Below are positions 1 through 9,331 of a stretch of DNA of 13,038 nucleotides, piece after piece. The stretch is from Beroe ovata. Lineage: Eukaryota > Ctenophora > Nuda > Beroida > Beroidae. A program made the position numbers and the translations under genes. Under the pieces are notes generated by a model. It did not search any database and was not told the origin of the DNA. It saw only the letters and a list, made by a program, of their open reading frames with translations. The stretch is from positions 154,776 to 167,813 of the forward strand of contig CAMPET010000096.1 of assembly GCA_946803715.1 (NCBI GenBank), written 5' to 3'. Numbering within the stretch: the first letter of the stretch is position 1; each line of letters begins with the position of its first letter.

Positions 1-21
1 GTGTGTGTGTGTGTGTGTGTG
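1..21. repeat. (GT)n microsatellite at the left edge
   Basis: The window opens with about ten GT units and then passes into unique sequence. The right edge ends in the complementary (CA)n pattern, so both edges may be places where an assembly stopped at a microsatellite. Confidence 0.9.
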
Positions 22-1270
22 CGGGTCATGTCGCTGGGAGAATATTAATTGATATCTGCCCTTTTTGCCCCATATTGGATAAGCAACGATATCATGTCTC
101 GCCATTTCATCTGAGAGACACTGGGAAGGGGAAGTCCTACAACCGAAGATACACTCATCCAGACACGTCCATTCTGAACCAACTTTCAAACTTGGGAAGT
201 CAAAGTGGGAAAGATTAGCGCCTTAATCCGCTATTTATGAGTGTGTTTATCGGGCACTCGAGGAACTTGCCCATGCAATGTGCATTATACAGTGTAGTCC
301 TGTATGTGATAAACCCCCTTGCTAATGCTACGGCAGTGCAACGTATATCAATATGGTCAGTTGTTGCACTGACGAATTATAGTTTGGGAAATGTGGTCAT
401 CTATATTGGGGTGACAAAATGATATACAGGATGTGCAGCAACTAGCGCAGGCTCTTATTCTCGCTAAAATCAACCCCTCCCTCAACTATAGCTGCTACAT
501 TAATCCATACCACATTTTATAAAATCGATGTTTAACATGCAATATTCAATAATGTAGTTAAGTCATGAAGGCATGAATAAACTCAAAGTTTAAAGTAGTT
601 GAATATTACGTGCCGCAGAAATCAATTTCCCATTGGACAGCTCCAATTAAAAGTGATTTATCCTGGAAATGACGTAATTGCCGTCCCCTCACTGAATTAC
701 ACGGTAATCTTCCCATGATATTATGATCATGGTTTTCTCTACCTTGGTTAAAAACCCTCTTGTTTTTCATGATCATAGCCTACCCCGGCTTCGTTGTAAA
801 CCCTGCTGTTAGTTACTCAGTGTGTTGGGCTCTGTGATGACCACATGATCCTAGTTTTAACGATATTTTAACATCAATCTCGAATCGATAATGGAATCGC
901 TATGCAGTGACATCAACTATTTTTTATGAACAGGGCATACTTGTTCTTCGTGTTTCGTTTTCTCAATGTGACTCTTACATCTTACAACAACTTTATGCGT
1001 TTTTCGCACTCGTACAAAATGATCCGAAAACAGTAGAATCTCTCTGAAAGAGAGAGCACTTAGTAAAACCAAGAGTGACTCCATCAATTTCTAATTTTCT
1101 CTGGTAACAGTGACAGGTGATTGATGGTGACAGGAGACTGAATTCTCTGTTTGTTCGGATGCTTGTACATCACTAAATCATGGAGTTTTATCCGAATTGC
1201 ACGTGCAGATTTAAAATGGAAGTGCGCGTTGCCATGGACACGTGCTACTACTGCAATAGTGAAATGAGAG

Positions 1271-1319
1271 CTCAGTTTCTGTGGTGATATACAATTTGTA
1301 TATCACCACAGAAACTGAG
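1271..1319. repeat. Perfect 24-base inverted repeat with 1-base spacer
   Basis: Positions 1271-1294 and 1296-1319 are exact reverse complements, separated by the single base T1295. The arms begin CTCAGTTTCTGTGG. A perfect palindrome of this length is not expected by chance and would extrude or fold as a hairpin. There are no open reading frames or clear target-site duplications around it. It may be the core of a tiny foldback or MITE-like element, or a replication or assembly foldback product. Confidence 0.9.
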
Positions 1320-1345
1320 TATTACTGAGTATTACTGAGTATTAC
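1314..1345. repeat. 10-base tandem repeat, 3.2 copies
   Basis: The unit ACTGAGTATT occurs at 1314, 1324 and 1334, followed by AC. The first copy overlaps the end of the right arm of the inverted repeat, so the array looks like slippage outward from that arm. Confidence 0.9.
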
Positions 1346-1515
1346 AAAACTGTGCCCTGTGGTGTCTCACTTCCACATAGTGATTACATGATAACCACAG
1401 CAGTAACAATCCGGATCTTCATATACTACTCCACTCATAGTACTCTGACGTAACCTAGCCAATGCGTAGTACGCCAGCTAAGGCGATGCTCAAACGCGAC
1501 TATAATCTTAACCAT

Positions 1516-1549
1516 GACCATGCTATTGACCATGCTATTGACCATGCTT
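1516..1549. repeat. 12-base tandem repeat, 2.8 copies
   Basis: The unit GACCATGCTATT starts at 1516 and 1528, with a partial third copy at 1540. No function is visible. Confidence 0.85.
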
Positions 1550-2021
1550 GTGCAATATTGTGTCGTGTGTAATTTTTCATATTAATTTCAGCCAGAAGCA
1601 TAATCCTACGCTAAAGGATTATGATATTGATAATGCGTACATAAACGTGAATATTATTAATTTCGCTGGGTGCTTACAATATGGATTGTTACTTGTACTG
1701 CAGATCGCAAGTGACAATGTTTCAGTTTTGTTCACGTAAACTTTTGTTTTTCAGAAAAAGGCATACTTTTCTGGGAAGCATAGCCGAGATAGGGCAGGTT
1801 CACTATCAGGGTAACTATCATGGTTCGCTATGACAATGACTATGAAGTGTAGCTATATGAGTAATGAGTATACATACTGCTGAGGTTGCTGGTCCTACTA
1901 CGAGCCACAGCGAGCGCTGGATATCATTTTTCATCAAATCAATCTCATTCTTCCTGCGCGCGTACTCGAAAAAGTTTTTTCATTTACACGTGTGCACGAT
2001 CATCGTATATAATGAGTATGA

Positions 2022-2136
2022 GCGTGTGCGCGTTTGTATGTGTGTGTGTAGGTATGCCTGTGTGTGTGTGTGTATGCCTGTGTGCGTGTGTGAGTGTATG
2101 CCTGTATGTGCGCGTGTCTACCAGTGTGTCTGTGGC
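2022..2136. repeat. TG-rich minisatellite
   Basis: This is alternating purine-pyrimidine sequence, mostly TG/CG, with the phrase GTATGCCTG recurring at 2052, 2072 and 2096. It accounts for the Cys/Val-rich open frames on the plus strand and the Thr/His-rich one on the minus strand, which are therefore not genes. Such tracts can adopt Z-DNA. Confidence 0.85.
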
Positions 2137-2310
2137 TGGAGTGTATTTTACCACCAACTCATTCTCTAAATTGAGTCTAGTGAGCGGCTGTGTGCAATGT
2201 ACGTGATACATGGACACCACTACTGCTGCTGGAGACCATATATGTCGCTGTAGAACATGCGCCGTGAAGCATGGCGGCACTGTCCATCAGATAGACTAGC
2301 ACCAGACAAG

Positions 2311-2445
2311 ACATGGGTTTGTATAGGATCCATTTCAATTTCGTCATGATCATCAATTATCACTACTAGTACTACCAGTACCAGTACACCTACTGCACAA
2401 AACATGGGTTTGTATAGGACCCATTTTATCATCAATTATCATCAC
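2311..2445. repeat. Direct repeat pair of about 45-55 bases
   Basis: A 25-base segment at 2311-2335 beginning ACATGGGTTTGTATAGG recurs at 2402-2426 with one mismatch. Both copies are followed by an ATCATCAATTATC segment (2349 and 2428) after a short indel. This looks like a local segmental duplication. Confidence 0.85.
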
Positions 2446-3020
2446 GGTCCCGATTTGTGGATTTTAACATCGCTATCCGCGTCAGTTAATCTTTGGCATT
2501 ACCGGACCATTTTTAGACTTATTAATATTATTTCCTCGTGACCCAATGACACAATCCAGAATTGTTATTTCTTGTAACCCGATTTTATGGCAATACATAT
2601 TGACGCTCGTTAGGTCAACTGACGCTGGTTATTTAGTTTGACAGGTTTATTAAGCGATTAATATTAAATTCTATCGGTGCACTTGTAGTTGTCACGCCAT
2701 TTATATGGCCAAAGATCCATATGAATCAAGGGTTAAGGAGTCAATTTGGAATATTCCATCGACATCTAACCAGTGATCACATATAAATATCGCCATATTG
2801 CTCTGGTCTCTGTAGTACGCAATTCCATTGCTCCATTGGGGATTATCCAGTTAAACTAGGGAGTTGTCGTAAAGACGCATTTTCCATCAATGTGAAGGAT
2901 GCCTGATCAAAGGAAGACCGTTGATATTTATAGGTATGTTCGTAGAAGTATTGATTTATCTTTCGACAAAGTCATACGTTTTATATGCGCGGATTCATGA
3001 TCAAAATCCACATCCTGCCT

Positions 3021-3027
3021 TATAAAT
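3021..3027 (+). promoter_or_regulatory. TATA-like box upstream of the receptor gene
   Basis: TATAAAT lies 225 bases before the chosen receptor start codon. The match is to the motif alone; such AT-rich heptamers are common in this region and no initiator or transcript evidence is available. Confidence 0.2.
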
Positions 3028-3245
3028 TACGCCGTTAGCGCATTTCTCGTTCAACTTCAATACTTCTATTTCTGAAGCTTTGTATCCGTAATCTGGTCAT
3101 AAATCCTTTGATTGTCCAACGTAGTGAACGCCTGATAATATTTATACCTAGGCCTACTCAAAGAATTCCAGTTTATGATCAGTAATACCATTACCTACCG
3201 TATCCTATATTCCTCAACTAAATCATCTACTCCCTTAGCAAAAGG

Positions 3246-6200
3246 ATGATGATAAACTACGTCCTGTTTTCCATAATGCTGTGCATGTTCGTCATATCGT
3301 TGCTGGGTAACGTTATGTCGCTGATCCTGTTGAAGATCCTGCGGAGGGAGACACCCAAATCTACATCCTACTTCATGTACACTCACCTCACGGTTAGTAG
3401 TTACTTTGGTCATGTCTAATCATTGATGAATAAATCACGATGTAATCTTATCTTCCTTTTCTTATCTTATCTTCCTTAATCTTATCTTCCTTTGCCCACG
3501 CAGAGTTGTGACTTCATAACAACTGTCATAACCATGACGTTTGTTATGATAGGATTGCTCGACACGTCCCTCCACGTACAGTTCTCGGATGCTACCAACC
3601 ATCTGGTCATGAAGTACGTACACTATAGCTCCATATTGCTCCTTCATAATAATCCCGTGAACATACGGTTGCCATACAATTACATGCAGTTGCTATAACT
3701 ACATACTACGTAGCAACCCTAAGAACTCCCTAGCAACGAAACTTACACAGGATACTGTGTAACGTTATTGGGTTCCAGTTCAACGTTCTTTCAAGGGTCG
3801 CTCTATTCATTGTTGCTGGTATAGGAATGGACAGATGGCTTGCAGTCTACAAGCCTCTGAGGTACAGTTATTTTAAATTTAACGATCTTCTTCAGTTCCA
3901 ATGTCTTGACTATTATGGGCATTACTAATATTTTAGTAATGTTTGAACAAGTCTAGTCAAATTAATACTGGTATAATTCTACATGATCATGTGGTGCCTG
4001 GTTAACATCAGTGACAATGCTTCCGAAATAACCTGGTTCTCGATGACAAGCTCCTTCCATATTATGCCCCACTGCGTGAGATTGCGTGACCCATAACACG
4101 TGTGATGTCAAATCACGCGTGATATAAAGCGGAGATTGTAACCAGTCTATACTCGCGTGTCATGTGGACAGAGAGAGAGAGAGGTAATCATGTGTCATAT
4201 TCTGACTTCGGGTCATCTTAAAGAACGTGACAATATAATACCCTGGTTTTAGCTTTATTAACAACACCTCGAATTGATTATCTATTATATTTATAGTTAA
4301 TATGTATCCTCCACGCTTCAGCTAGTCTTGTCACTATAGAGACTCTTGATAATCGTGGTCATGCGGTTGTCATTTCCTGTCATTTGGGAGATGTCAATTT
4401 ACCCTCCGAAGATTGTTGCCTTGATGATAACCTGTTCTAGTTTCATATGTGGTCGCATAAACATCATTACATCATCGCATCAAATATATCAAATTCATCC
4501 CTCTGATTACGGAGACTATAGTGAGATAGTGGTGTCTGTTATTTGGATATTCCTGTGAGAATACATATCAATCCAACAATCGATCAAGCAATCAATCCAA
4601 CAAACGATCAATCAATCAATCAAGCAATCAATCAATCAACCAATCCATGACTATCAGGTACAAAAGAGGGGATGTGCTGCAGGTGGTGAAAGTGGGCGTG
4701 GCTGGTGCGTGGGCTGTCAGTATCTTGATCTCCTGTGTTCCGTTCTTCATGTCACACAACTACACGTACAGCATGGACTTCAGGATGTGTGTATGGCGAA
4801 TTCAGGTATCATACTATATTCTTGCCCTCCTGACGAAATTCCGTAAAAACTATTGTTATCTGGTATTCAGTTACCATGGTGATAGTTTACAATTACATAG
4901 TAACAGTCAGTGACTGTCAGTCACGCCTCATTGTTGATCAATTAACCACCACTTATTATCAGTCAGTGTTTATCGATCACCCGAAGATGATCGCACCGAT
5001 CTACTTCCTTCTCTACATCCTTCCGGTCATCCTGCCGGCTGTCGTCCTTGTCACGTGCTCTGTAGTTGTGTCGGCTCGCCTCCTCGTGTGCAAGAGATCG
5101 TCCGAGACCACGGAGAAGGTGATAAGGAGTCTGAGGATGGCACAAAATGGCACGGGGTCGAATAAGCGGGCACACCGCAAGAGGAATGTGGATAAGCAGG
5201 TGAGAGGGGGGGCGGTTTTCACTGTTCATGGTATATTCTTCAATTTTCATGATATATCCTTCTTCATGGTATATTCTTTATCAGATGTAAACCCATGTAA
5301 ATTGTGGAAGAGCATTTAAGGCGGTTCTTCTGAACCTTTCAAATTCAAAAATGGAGCTAATTTATAAACATAGAGAAAGAGCCTTTCTCTCAAAAAGACA
5401 GGGGTCAAGGTTTTTGTTGTTCATGATCTTATGACTGATTTCAGACAGCAGCAGTTACGATGATTTACCTCGCTGCTGCATTCACCGGGTGCTACGTTTT
5501 CTGGTGGTTCATGGGTGTGATCGGCTTCCTCAAGATCCTAAATGTTCTGCCGGAAGACGCCATAGTTTGTAAGTTTATTAAACTCAGTTACAATTTACTA
5601 CAAATTATCATACTTTCGCCATCTCTATACTCCACAAAGTGGGTTGATTTTGCTTTATATGAGTCTATTGTTAGACTGTTATACCATATCGGTAAAGTTG
5701 CACCGGCTCGCCATGAATTCACAATAGTATATAGTAGTGGAGAAATCACCAACAATTGCTCAATGGCCGGCTTCTAGAGAACAGATTGTAGCACCAGAAT
5801 GCCACCATATACTGTACCGTACGCAGTACGCACAGGTGAATTAGTCTAATGGTGAGAAAAATATTCTCAAAATATAATATTCTCAGGATATACATTTAAA
5901 GTTTTACATCGTTCACCCATATAAGCGTTCCCGGGACCTAGCTGTTTATCTCAATGAGGCGCAAATGTGTTTGTGGTGTTCTGTTACCAATTGTAGCTCC
6001 AGTTGGTAACAGCTGTCAACTGTTAGTACACGTGGTTTAGTACACGTGGTTTAGTACACATGGTTTAGTACACGAGTTTAGTACACGAGGTTTAGTACAC
6101 GTGGTTTAGTACACATGGTTTAGTGCACGTGGTTTAGTACACGTGGTTTAGTACACGTGGTTTAGTACACGTGGTTTAGTACACGCGGTTTAGTACACGA

Positions 6201-6672
6201 GGTTTATACACATGGTTAATACACGTGGTTAAGTATACATGGTTTAGTACACGTGGTTTATATACTATCCCCACACAGCTGGTTGGAGTGAGACTGGTGA
6301 GGCTGTGGCATCCTCCCTCTACGTCTTCATGCCATTCCTAAACTCAACTCTCAATCCCTTTCTCTACTATGTCAGAAACAAGAGGGTGAGTCGCGGAGAA
6401 TACCCATTTGTATGTTGAGAGCAGAGTTGTAAGTAGACAACATTAAGTGAATCGTAATTTCCAATTTTACCGACAATACATGAACCAGGGAAAAATAACA
6501 TTTTCACGACAAATTTATAAACTTTTCTAATCAGAGTTTCGTTTTCCAGGCGCTGGTTGCGCTGAAGAAGATCCTGGGCATCAAGACGGTTCCAGGACCA
6601 CGCCCTACCGAACCACAAGCAAGTACCAGTTTCCCCAAGGAGCACAGCTCAAAATCCAACATGGACGTCTAG
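3246..6672 (+). CDS. Rhodopsin-like (class A) G protein-coupled receptor, 8 coding exons
   Basis: Complete seven-transmembrane receptor of 368 residues, expected to sit in the plasma membrane and couple to heterotrimeric G proteins; the ligand is unknown. Exons: 3246-3392, 3504-3613, 3751-3861, 4658-4805, 4963-5199, 5445-5568, 6279-6385, 6550-6672; all junctions are GT-AG and in phase. Class A landmarks: GN in TM1 (N22), LxxxD in TM2 (D52), Cys 3.25 (C89) paired with ECL2 C167, DRW in place of DRY (113-115), W141 in TM4, P197 in TM5, NPFLY in TM7 (318-322). TM6 reads CYVF (267-270), so the toggle Trp and kink Pro of CWxP are replaced. N157-Y-T is a possible glycosylation site. Spacing from DRW to W141 equals that of classical receptors. 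The start has an upstream in-frame stop at 3219; the N-terminus is very short, so an upstream exon joining near 3239 is possible. Subfamily not recognised. Confidence 0.93.
3443..3492 (+). repeat. Pyrimidine-rich repeat in receptor intron 1
   Basis: The 16-base phrase TAATCTTATCTTCCTT occurs at 3443-3458 and 3477-3492, with a related copy between them. It ends 11 bases before the acceptor AG (3502-3503) and so supplies the polypyrimidine tract of that intron. Confidence 0.8.
4170..4183. repeat. (AG)7 microsatellite
   Basis: Seven AG units inside receptor intron 3. Confidence 0.9.
4568..4646. repeat. Imperfect (CAAT)n tetranucleotide array
   Basis: About 80 bases of ATCA/CAAT units with scattered substitutions (variants such as CAAG, CGAT and CAAC). 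It ends 11 bases before the acceptor of receptor exon 4 and probably contains its branch point and pyrimidine-poor tract. Confidence 0.85.
5225..5283. repeat. About 20-base imperfect tandem repeat in receptor intron 5
   Basis: Three related segments begin TTCATGGTATATTC or TTCATGATATATCC at 5225, 5246 and 5263. They lie in the intron between the TM5/ICL3 exon and the TM6 exon. Confidence 0.7.
5982..6010. repeat. 8-base inverted repeat
   Basis: GTTACCAA at 5982-5989 is the reverse complement of TTGGTAAC at 6003-6010, with a 13-base spacer. It lies just before the minisatellite. Confidence 0.6.
6022..6256. repeat. 14-base minisatellite, about 17 units, CACGTG-bearing
   Basis: The consensus unit is TTTAGTACACGTGG. 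Seventeen units can be followed by eye, some one base short. Nine carry an intact CACGTG palindrome (units 1, 2, 6, 8-11, 15 and 17); others read CACATG, CACGAG or CACGCG. The array lies in receptor intron 6 and stops 22 bases before the TM7 exon. CACGTG is the core of the E-box bound by bHLH-type factors; whether any binds here is unknown. Confidence 0.93.
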
Positions 6673-6962
6673 ATACCGTGGTATAGTTGACAGTAGTAGT
6701 ATCTAACTGGACATTTCCTTGGTTTACAGTGTGCACTATACAGTTAACACCAAGGATGGCACAAAGTTCATCAACTTCAAGTGATCTTGTTAAATGTTGC
6801 GTTCCTGGGACTGTCATCCATGGGCTGGATCTGATTAGTGTGATGGCCACGATCTATGCACATCCATGAACACTGAACATCCCAAGCGTAGGGTGTAGGG
6901 ATGAGTGTCTCCAAACTAAGACGAGATCATTGAGGACGAATTAGGGGATTTACGGATTGCAG
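6673..6962. other. Convergent intergenic gap between receptor and hydrolase genes
   Basis: These 290 bases must hold, or be overlapped by, the 3' untranslated regions of both flanking genes. I find no AATAAA or ATTAAA in the sense of either gene. CCTTGGT at 6717-6723 pairs with ACCAAGG at 6748-6754 as a weak stem, and ATACC/GGTAT flank two bases directly after the receptor stop codon. Nothing codes for a protein. Confidence 0.6.
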
Positions 6963-9331
6963 CTACCCAGAGGAGACAAGATACTCGAGAAACCTCTTGA
7001 GAACAGTGTTGAAAACGACAAAGTCGTCGTTGTAGAACTCTTTGTATGCGTTGGTAAAGGAGTGCACCCTCCTGTTGGTGAGATACTGGGACCATTCGTG
7101 GGAAGTCTTGACACAGTCAGCGTCCCTGGGTGGTATCAGAAGTGAAGTTGTGTCAAGGTGGAGAAGTGGTGTCAAGGTGGAGAAGTGATGTCGAGAGGAT
7201 TTAATGGGGTCAAGGATATTATAGTTGAGGTATATGGGACTGTTTAGCGAAAAGTGGTGTCAAGACAAACTGTACTACCTTGCTCCACAAAGGAACAGGA
7301 CTTGAGTGTTGACTGTCATGGCAGTGGCCTTATCCATTTCCATGTACTGTTCGCTAGCTGAATCAATGTTGATGTACCTGCAATAAAGGTGATGTAATGG
7401 CCATGAATAATTCGTTTTTGTCGTGAGTCCTCCTTTTTAAATTTAAAAGGCGCAACTTTCACGTTTCCTTTTAGTTTCGTCTCTCAATTTGCTGCTGTAT
7501 CTGTGACATTAACGCTGAATATTTTTCCGCTGAGAAACTCATAACGAAGTTCAATTCGATGTTGCCATTTATATATCCCTAGTTTTTCGTGTCCAAACTC
7601 TCAACACCTCAAGTTAAGCCACCCGAGTTCGTGCCACTTGCTCACCATTGCTCTAGTTAGATCACACAACGCGCACTACTCACCCCTTGAGAAGTGGACT
7701 TGTCTTGCTGTATCTGATCACATACTCCAATGCGGCAGTATTGCTTGAGTCAGCGCTCACGAGAACCACGCCCGGCTTATACAAATCTAGATGCTACGGT
7801 AGGGATATAGGGTGATTGAATGACATTGAGGGTTTTGAGGGACGTAGGCGTAAGAGAGTCCAAATTGACTCAAATTAACTCATTTGACGCAAATGTCTAC
7901 ATGTCTTCTCTATAATTTTCGGTGAATTTTCTTGGAATCTCTCTCCTACCTGGATGAAGAGTTTGATGAACTCCGCTGCCCGGATTTTAGGGTCTAGCGA
8001 GGATAGTCCATGTCCAGGCAGCTCAAGGGCCACTGCACGATACCCCAAACTGGCCAGATCCTCCAGAGTTCCGATATCATTCCAGATGGCGGATGTGTAT
8101 CGTTCACCGTGAAACAGAATGACGTTCAACTTTGGAATCCACCCGTTGCTCGCTTCCCTGGGCATGAATGCGTTTAACAACACGTACTATAATAAGTGGG
8201 TGACATTTGGAGTATTCCTGTCAGAGCTCATTGAATTGTTATCATGCGCGCAGCTTAGCAGTAGCTTGAACTGTGACAGAAACGACTTGTAGTTGTCCGA
8301 AGTTATCTTCTATGTTATAATCTATTTCTAATGACTTCCGGCGAATTTGACACTTGATAGTGCGAGTTGTTAACTTTGAGTAAGGTGACAGCTTATAGGT
8401 ATGAGCTTTCAATCATCCTCCCATAATATTGATAAGCCTGATCTGACTATGGCTTGTGACTTGGGCGACTTTATGACAAATGATTGAGATTCGATTCGGT
8501 TTCAAATTGGATTTCAAGGATTCTTGTCAATACGACAGCTCTAACTGATTAGATACGGTTTGATGATTAGATACGGTTTGTCGGTTTGATGATTCAGCGA
8601 TGATGCACAATCAATGCATTTTGGTTCCCATAGAAAAATTCGCGATGGTACTGGTTGTGAGACTGATGAATCATCTGTCATAATCACTGATAAATGACAT
8701 GATAAATGAAGTATGGGAGTGAAACGGCGGGACATATCCGGACTCATCAGAAGAAGCTAAACACAAAAACAATTCCTATTGGTGTACCTAAGTACCTGTA
8801 ATGCATCCTGTTGTCGAGAATGTCAACTGTCGCCTCAAACACTAAGAAGTCGTCATCTGACGCTTTGCCATCGTGTTTGCTCTTTGACACATGTTTGGAA
8901 TCGATGAGACGTGGTCCGTGGGGGTCACTGTCGTTTAGTCCCACAAAGTCGTTAAAACCCCCTTCCATATACATGGGCCTGTCTTCAACCTACGACCAAT
9001 ATGTGAGTCAGTGTGATCGGGAGTGATTCGAAACTGTTGTCACCGCGGCCTTGGGATGGAAAAAAGGATTTGTTATTCAGTGATTCACTGATATAATAGC
9101 AGCTACTTTTCAAGTTACCTTGGTATCTTTGACCCGAAACTGACCAGCCCCCACCATGTACGCCCGACTCTGAATCTGACTGCTCGTCAGGAGAAAGAGA
9201 GACCCGACGACTGTAATGACGATAATCAGGGCGATCCATAGCCGTATTTTCCGGAGTCTCATTATTCCGGGAGAGGGTAAGACTCGGTCGAGAAGGAGAG
9301 AGGATGATGAGTCATCGTATGAGGAGCCCAT
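6963..9331 (-). CDS. ABHD14A: ABHD14A-like alpha/beta hydrolase, 6 exons, catalytic residues altered
   Basis: Complete minus-strand gene of 328 residues; exons 9331-9119, 8989-8796, 8157-7950, 7793-7684, 7377-7279, 7125-6963, all GT-AG and in phase. An upstream in-frame TAA at 9343-9341 supports the start. Residues 25-30 (RLRKIR) precede a hydrophobic segment, about 31-49: a type II signal anchor, as in vertebrate ABHD14A and absent from ABHD14B. An acidic, Lys-rich linker follows. The hydrolase fold begins with LFHG (150-153, oxyanion region), then GYRAVALELPGHG, and aligns without gaps to the family over the last 35 residues. The nucleophile elbow, SPSLSG in the family, reads SADSSN (218-223), putting Asp220 at the Ser position; the acid is kept in GARD (Asp276); the His of AGHxCY aligns with Lys303. 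Ser-hydrolase activity therefore looks lost or changed. The A-type name rests on the anchor; a shared ancestor of A and B is equally possible. Confidence 0.92.
7151..7188. repeat. 19-base tandem duplication
   Basis: TGTCAAGGTGGAGAAGTG is present at 7151 and again at 7170. It lies in the last intron of the ABHD14-like gene (7126-7278), close to the acceptor of its final exon. Confidence 0.9.
8158..8795 (-). other. Intron 2 of the ABHD14-like gene (638 bases)
   Basis: It joins the linker exon to the first hydrolase exon, splitting an Arg codon (AG|G). It contains an 18-base-period direct repeat at 8547-8580. The open frames inside show no family resemblance. Confidence 0.8.
8547..8580. repeat. 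Direct repeat, 18-base period
   Basis: GATTAGATACGGTTTG occurs at 8547-8562 and 8565-8580, followed by a partial copy (CGGTTTGATGATT) from about 8582. Confidence 0.9.

Larger units (their letters stand above)
22..3245. other. Gene-free upstream region
   Basis: No exon is recognisable on either strand over these 3.2 kb. The open frames are short, of low complexity or lacking any family resemblance, and none joins to a neighbour through plausible splice sites. What the region does hold is listed separately: an inverted repeat at 1271-1319, small tandem repeats at 1314-1345 and 1516-1549, a TG-rich tract at 2022-2136 and a direct repeat at 2311-2445. The last few hundred bases should include the promoter and 5' untranslated region of the receptor gene that begins at 3246. 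A non-coding exon or a short upstream coding exon of that gene cannot be excluded. Confidence 0.6.
3862..4657 (+). other. Intron 3 of the receptor gene (796 bases)
   Basis: It runs from donor GTACAG after the DRW exon to an acceptor CAG before the TM4 exon, splitting an Arg codon (AG|G). Open frames inside lack family features. It holds an (AG)7 tract at 4170-4183 and a CAAT-type tetranucleotide array against its 3' end. I see no nested gene. Confidence 0.75.
5569..6278 (+). other. Intron 6 of the receptor gene (710 bases)
   Basis: It runs from donor GTAAGT to acceptor CACAG, splitting a Ser codon (T|CT) between the TM6 and TM7 exons. Its 5' half looks unique; its 3' half is occupied by a small hairpin sequence and a 14-base minisatellite. 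No nested gene is seen. Confidence 0.8.

Noticed and set aside
1864-2280. Overlapping open frames of about 100 codons rich in Cys/Val (plus) and Thr/His (minus)
   Set aside because: They are translations of the TG-rich minisatellite; no start context, splice partners or family resemblance.
3779-3861. Receptor TM3 exon starting at 3779
   Set aside because: It is in frame but lacks the conserved Cys; starting at 3751 restores Cys at exactly position 3.25 and pairs with a stronger donor.
4346-4558. 70-codon plus-strand frame inside receptor intron 3
   Set aside because: The DRW exon joins the TM4 exon in phase with correct spacing (28 residues from D to W), so no exon is missing there.
6022-6256. 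Regularly spaced repeats resembling a CRISPR array
   Set aside because: Units are 14 bases and contiguous with no spacers, and the array sits in an animal gene intron; it is a minisatellite.
7382-7387. AATAAA on the plus strand as the receptor poly(A) signal
   Set aside because: It is 710 bases past the stop and inside the opposing gene, next to one of its acceptors; kept only as a possibility in the antisense finding.
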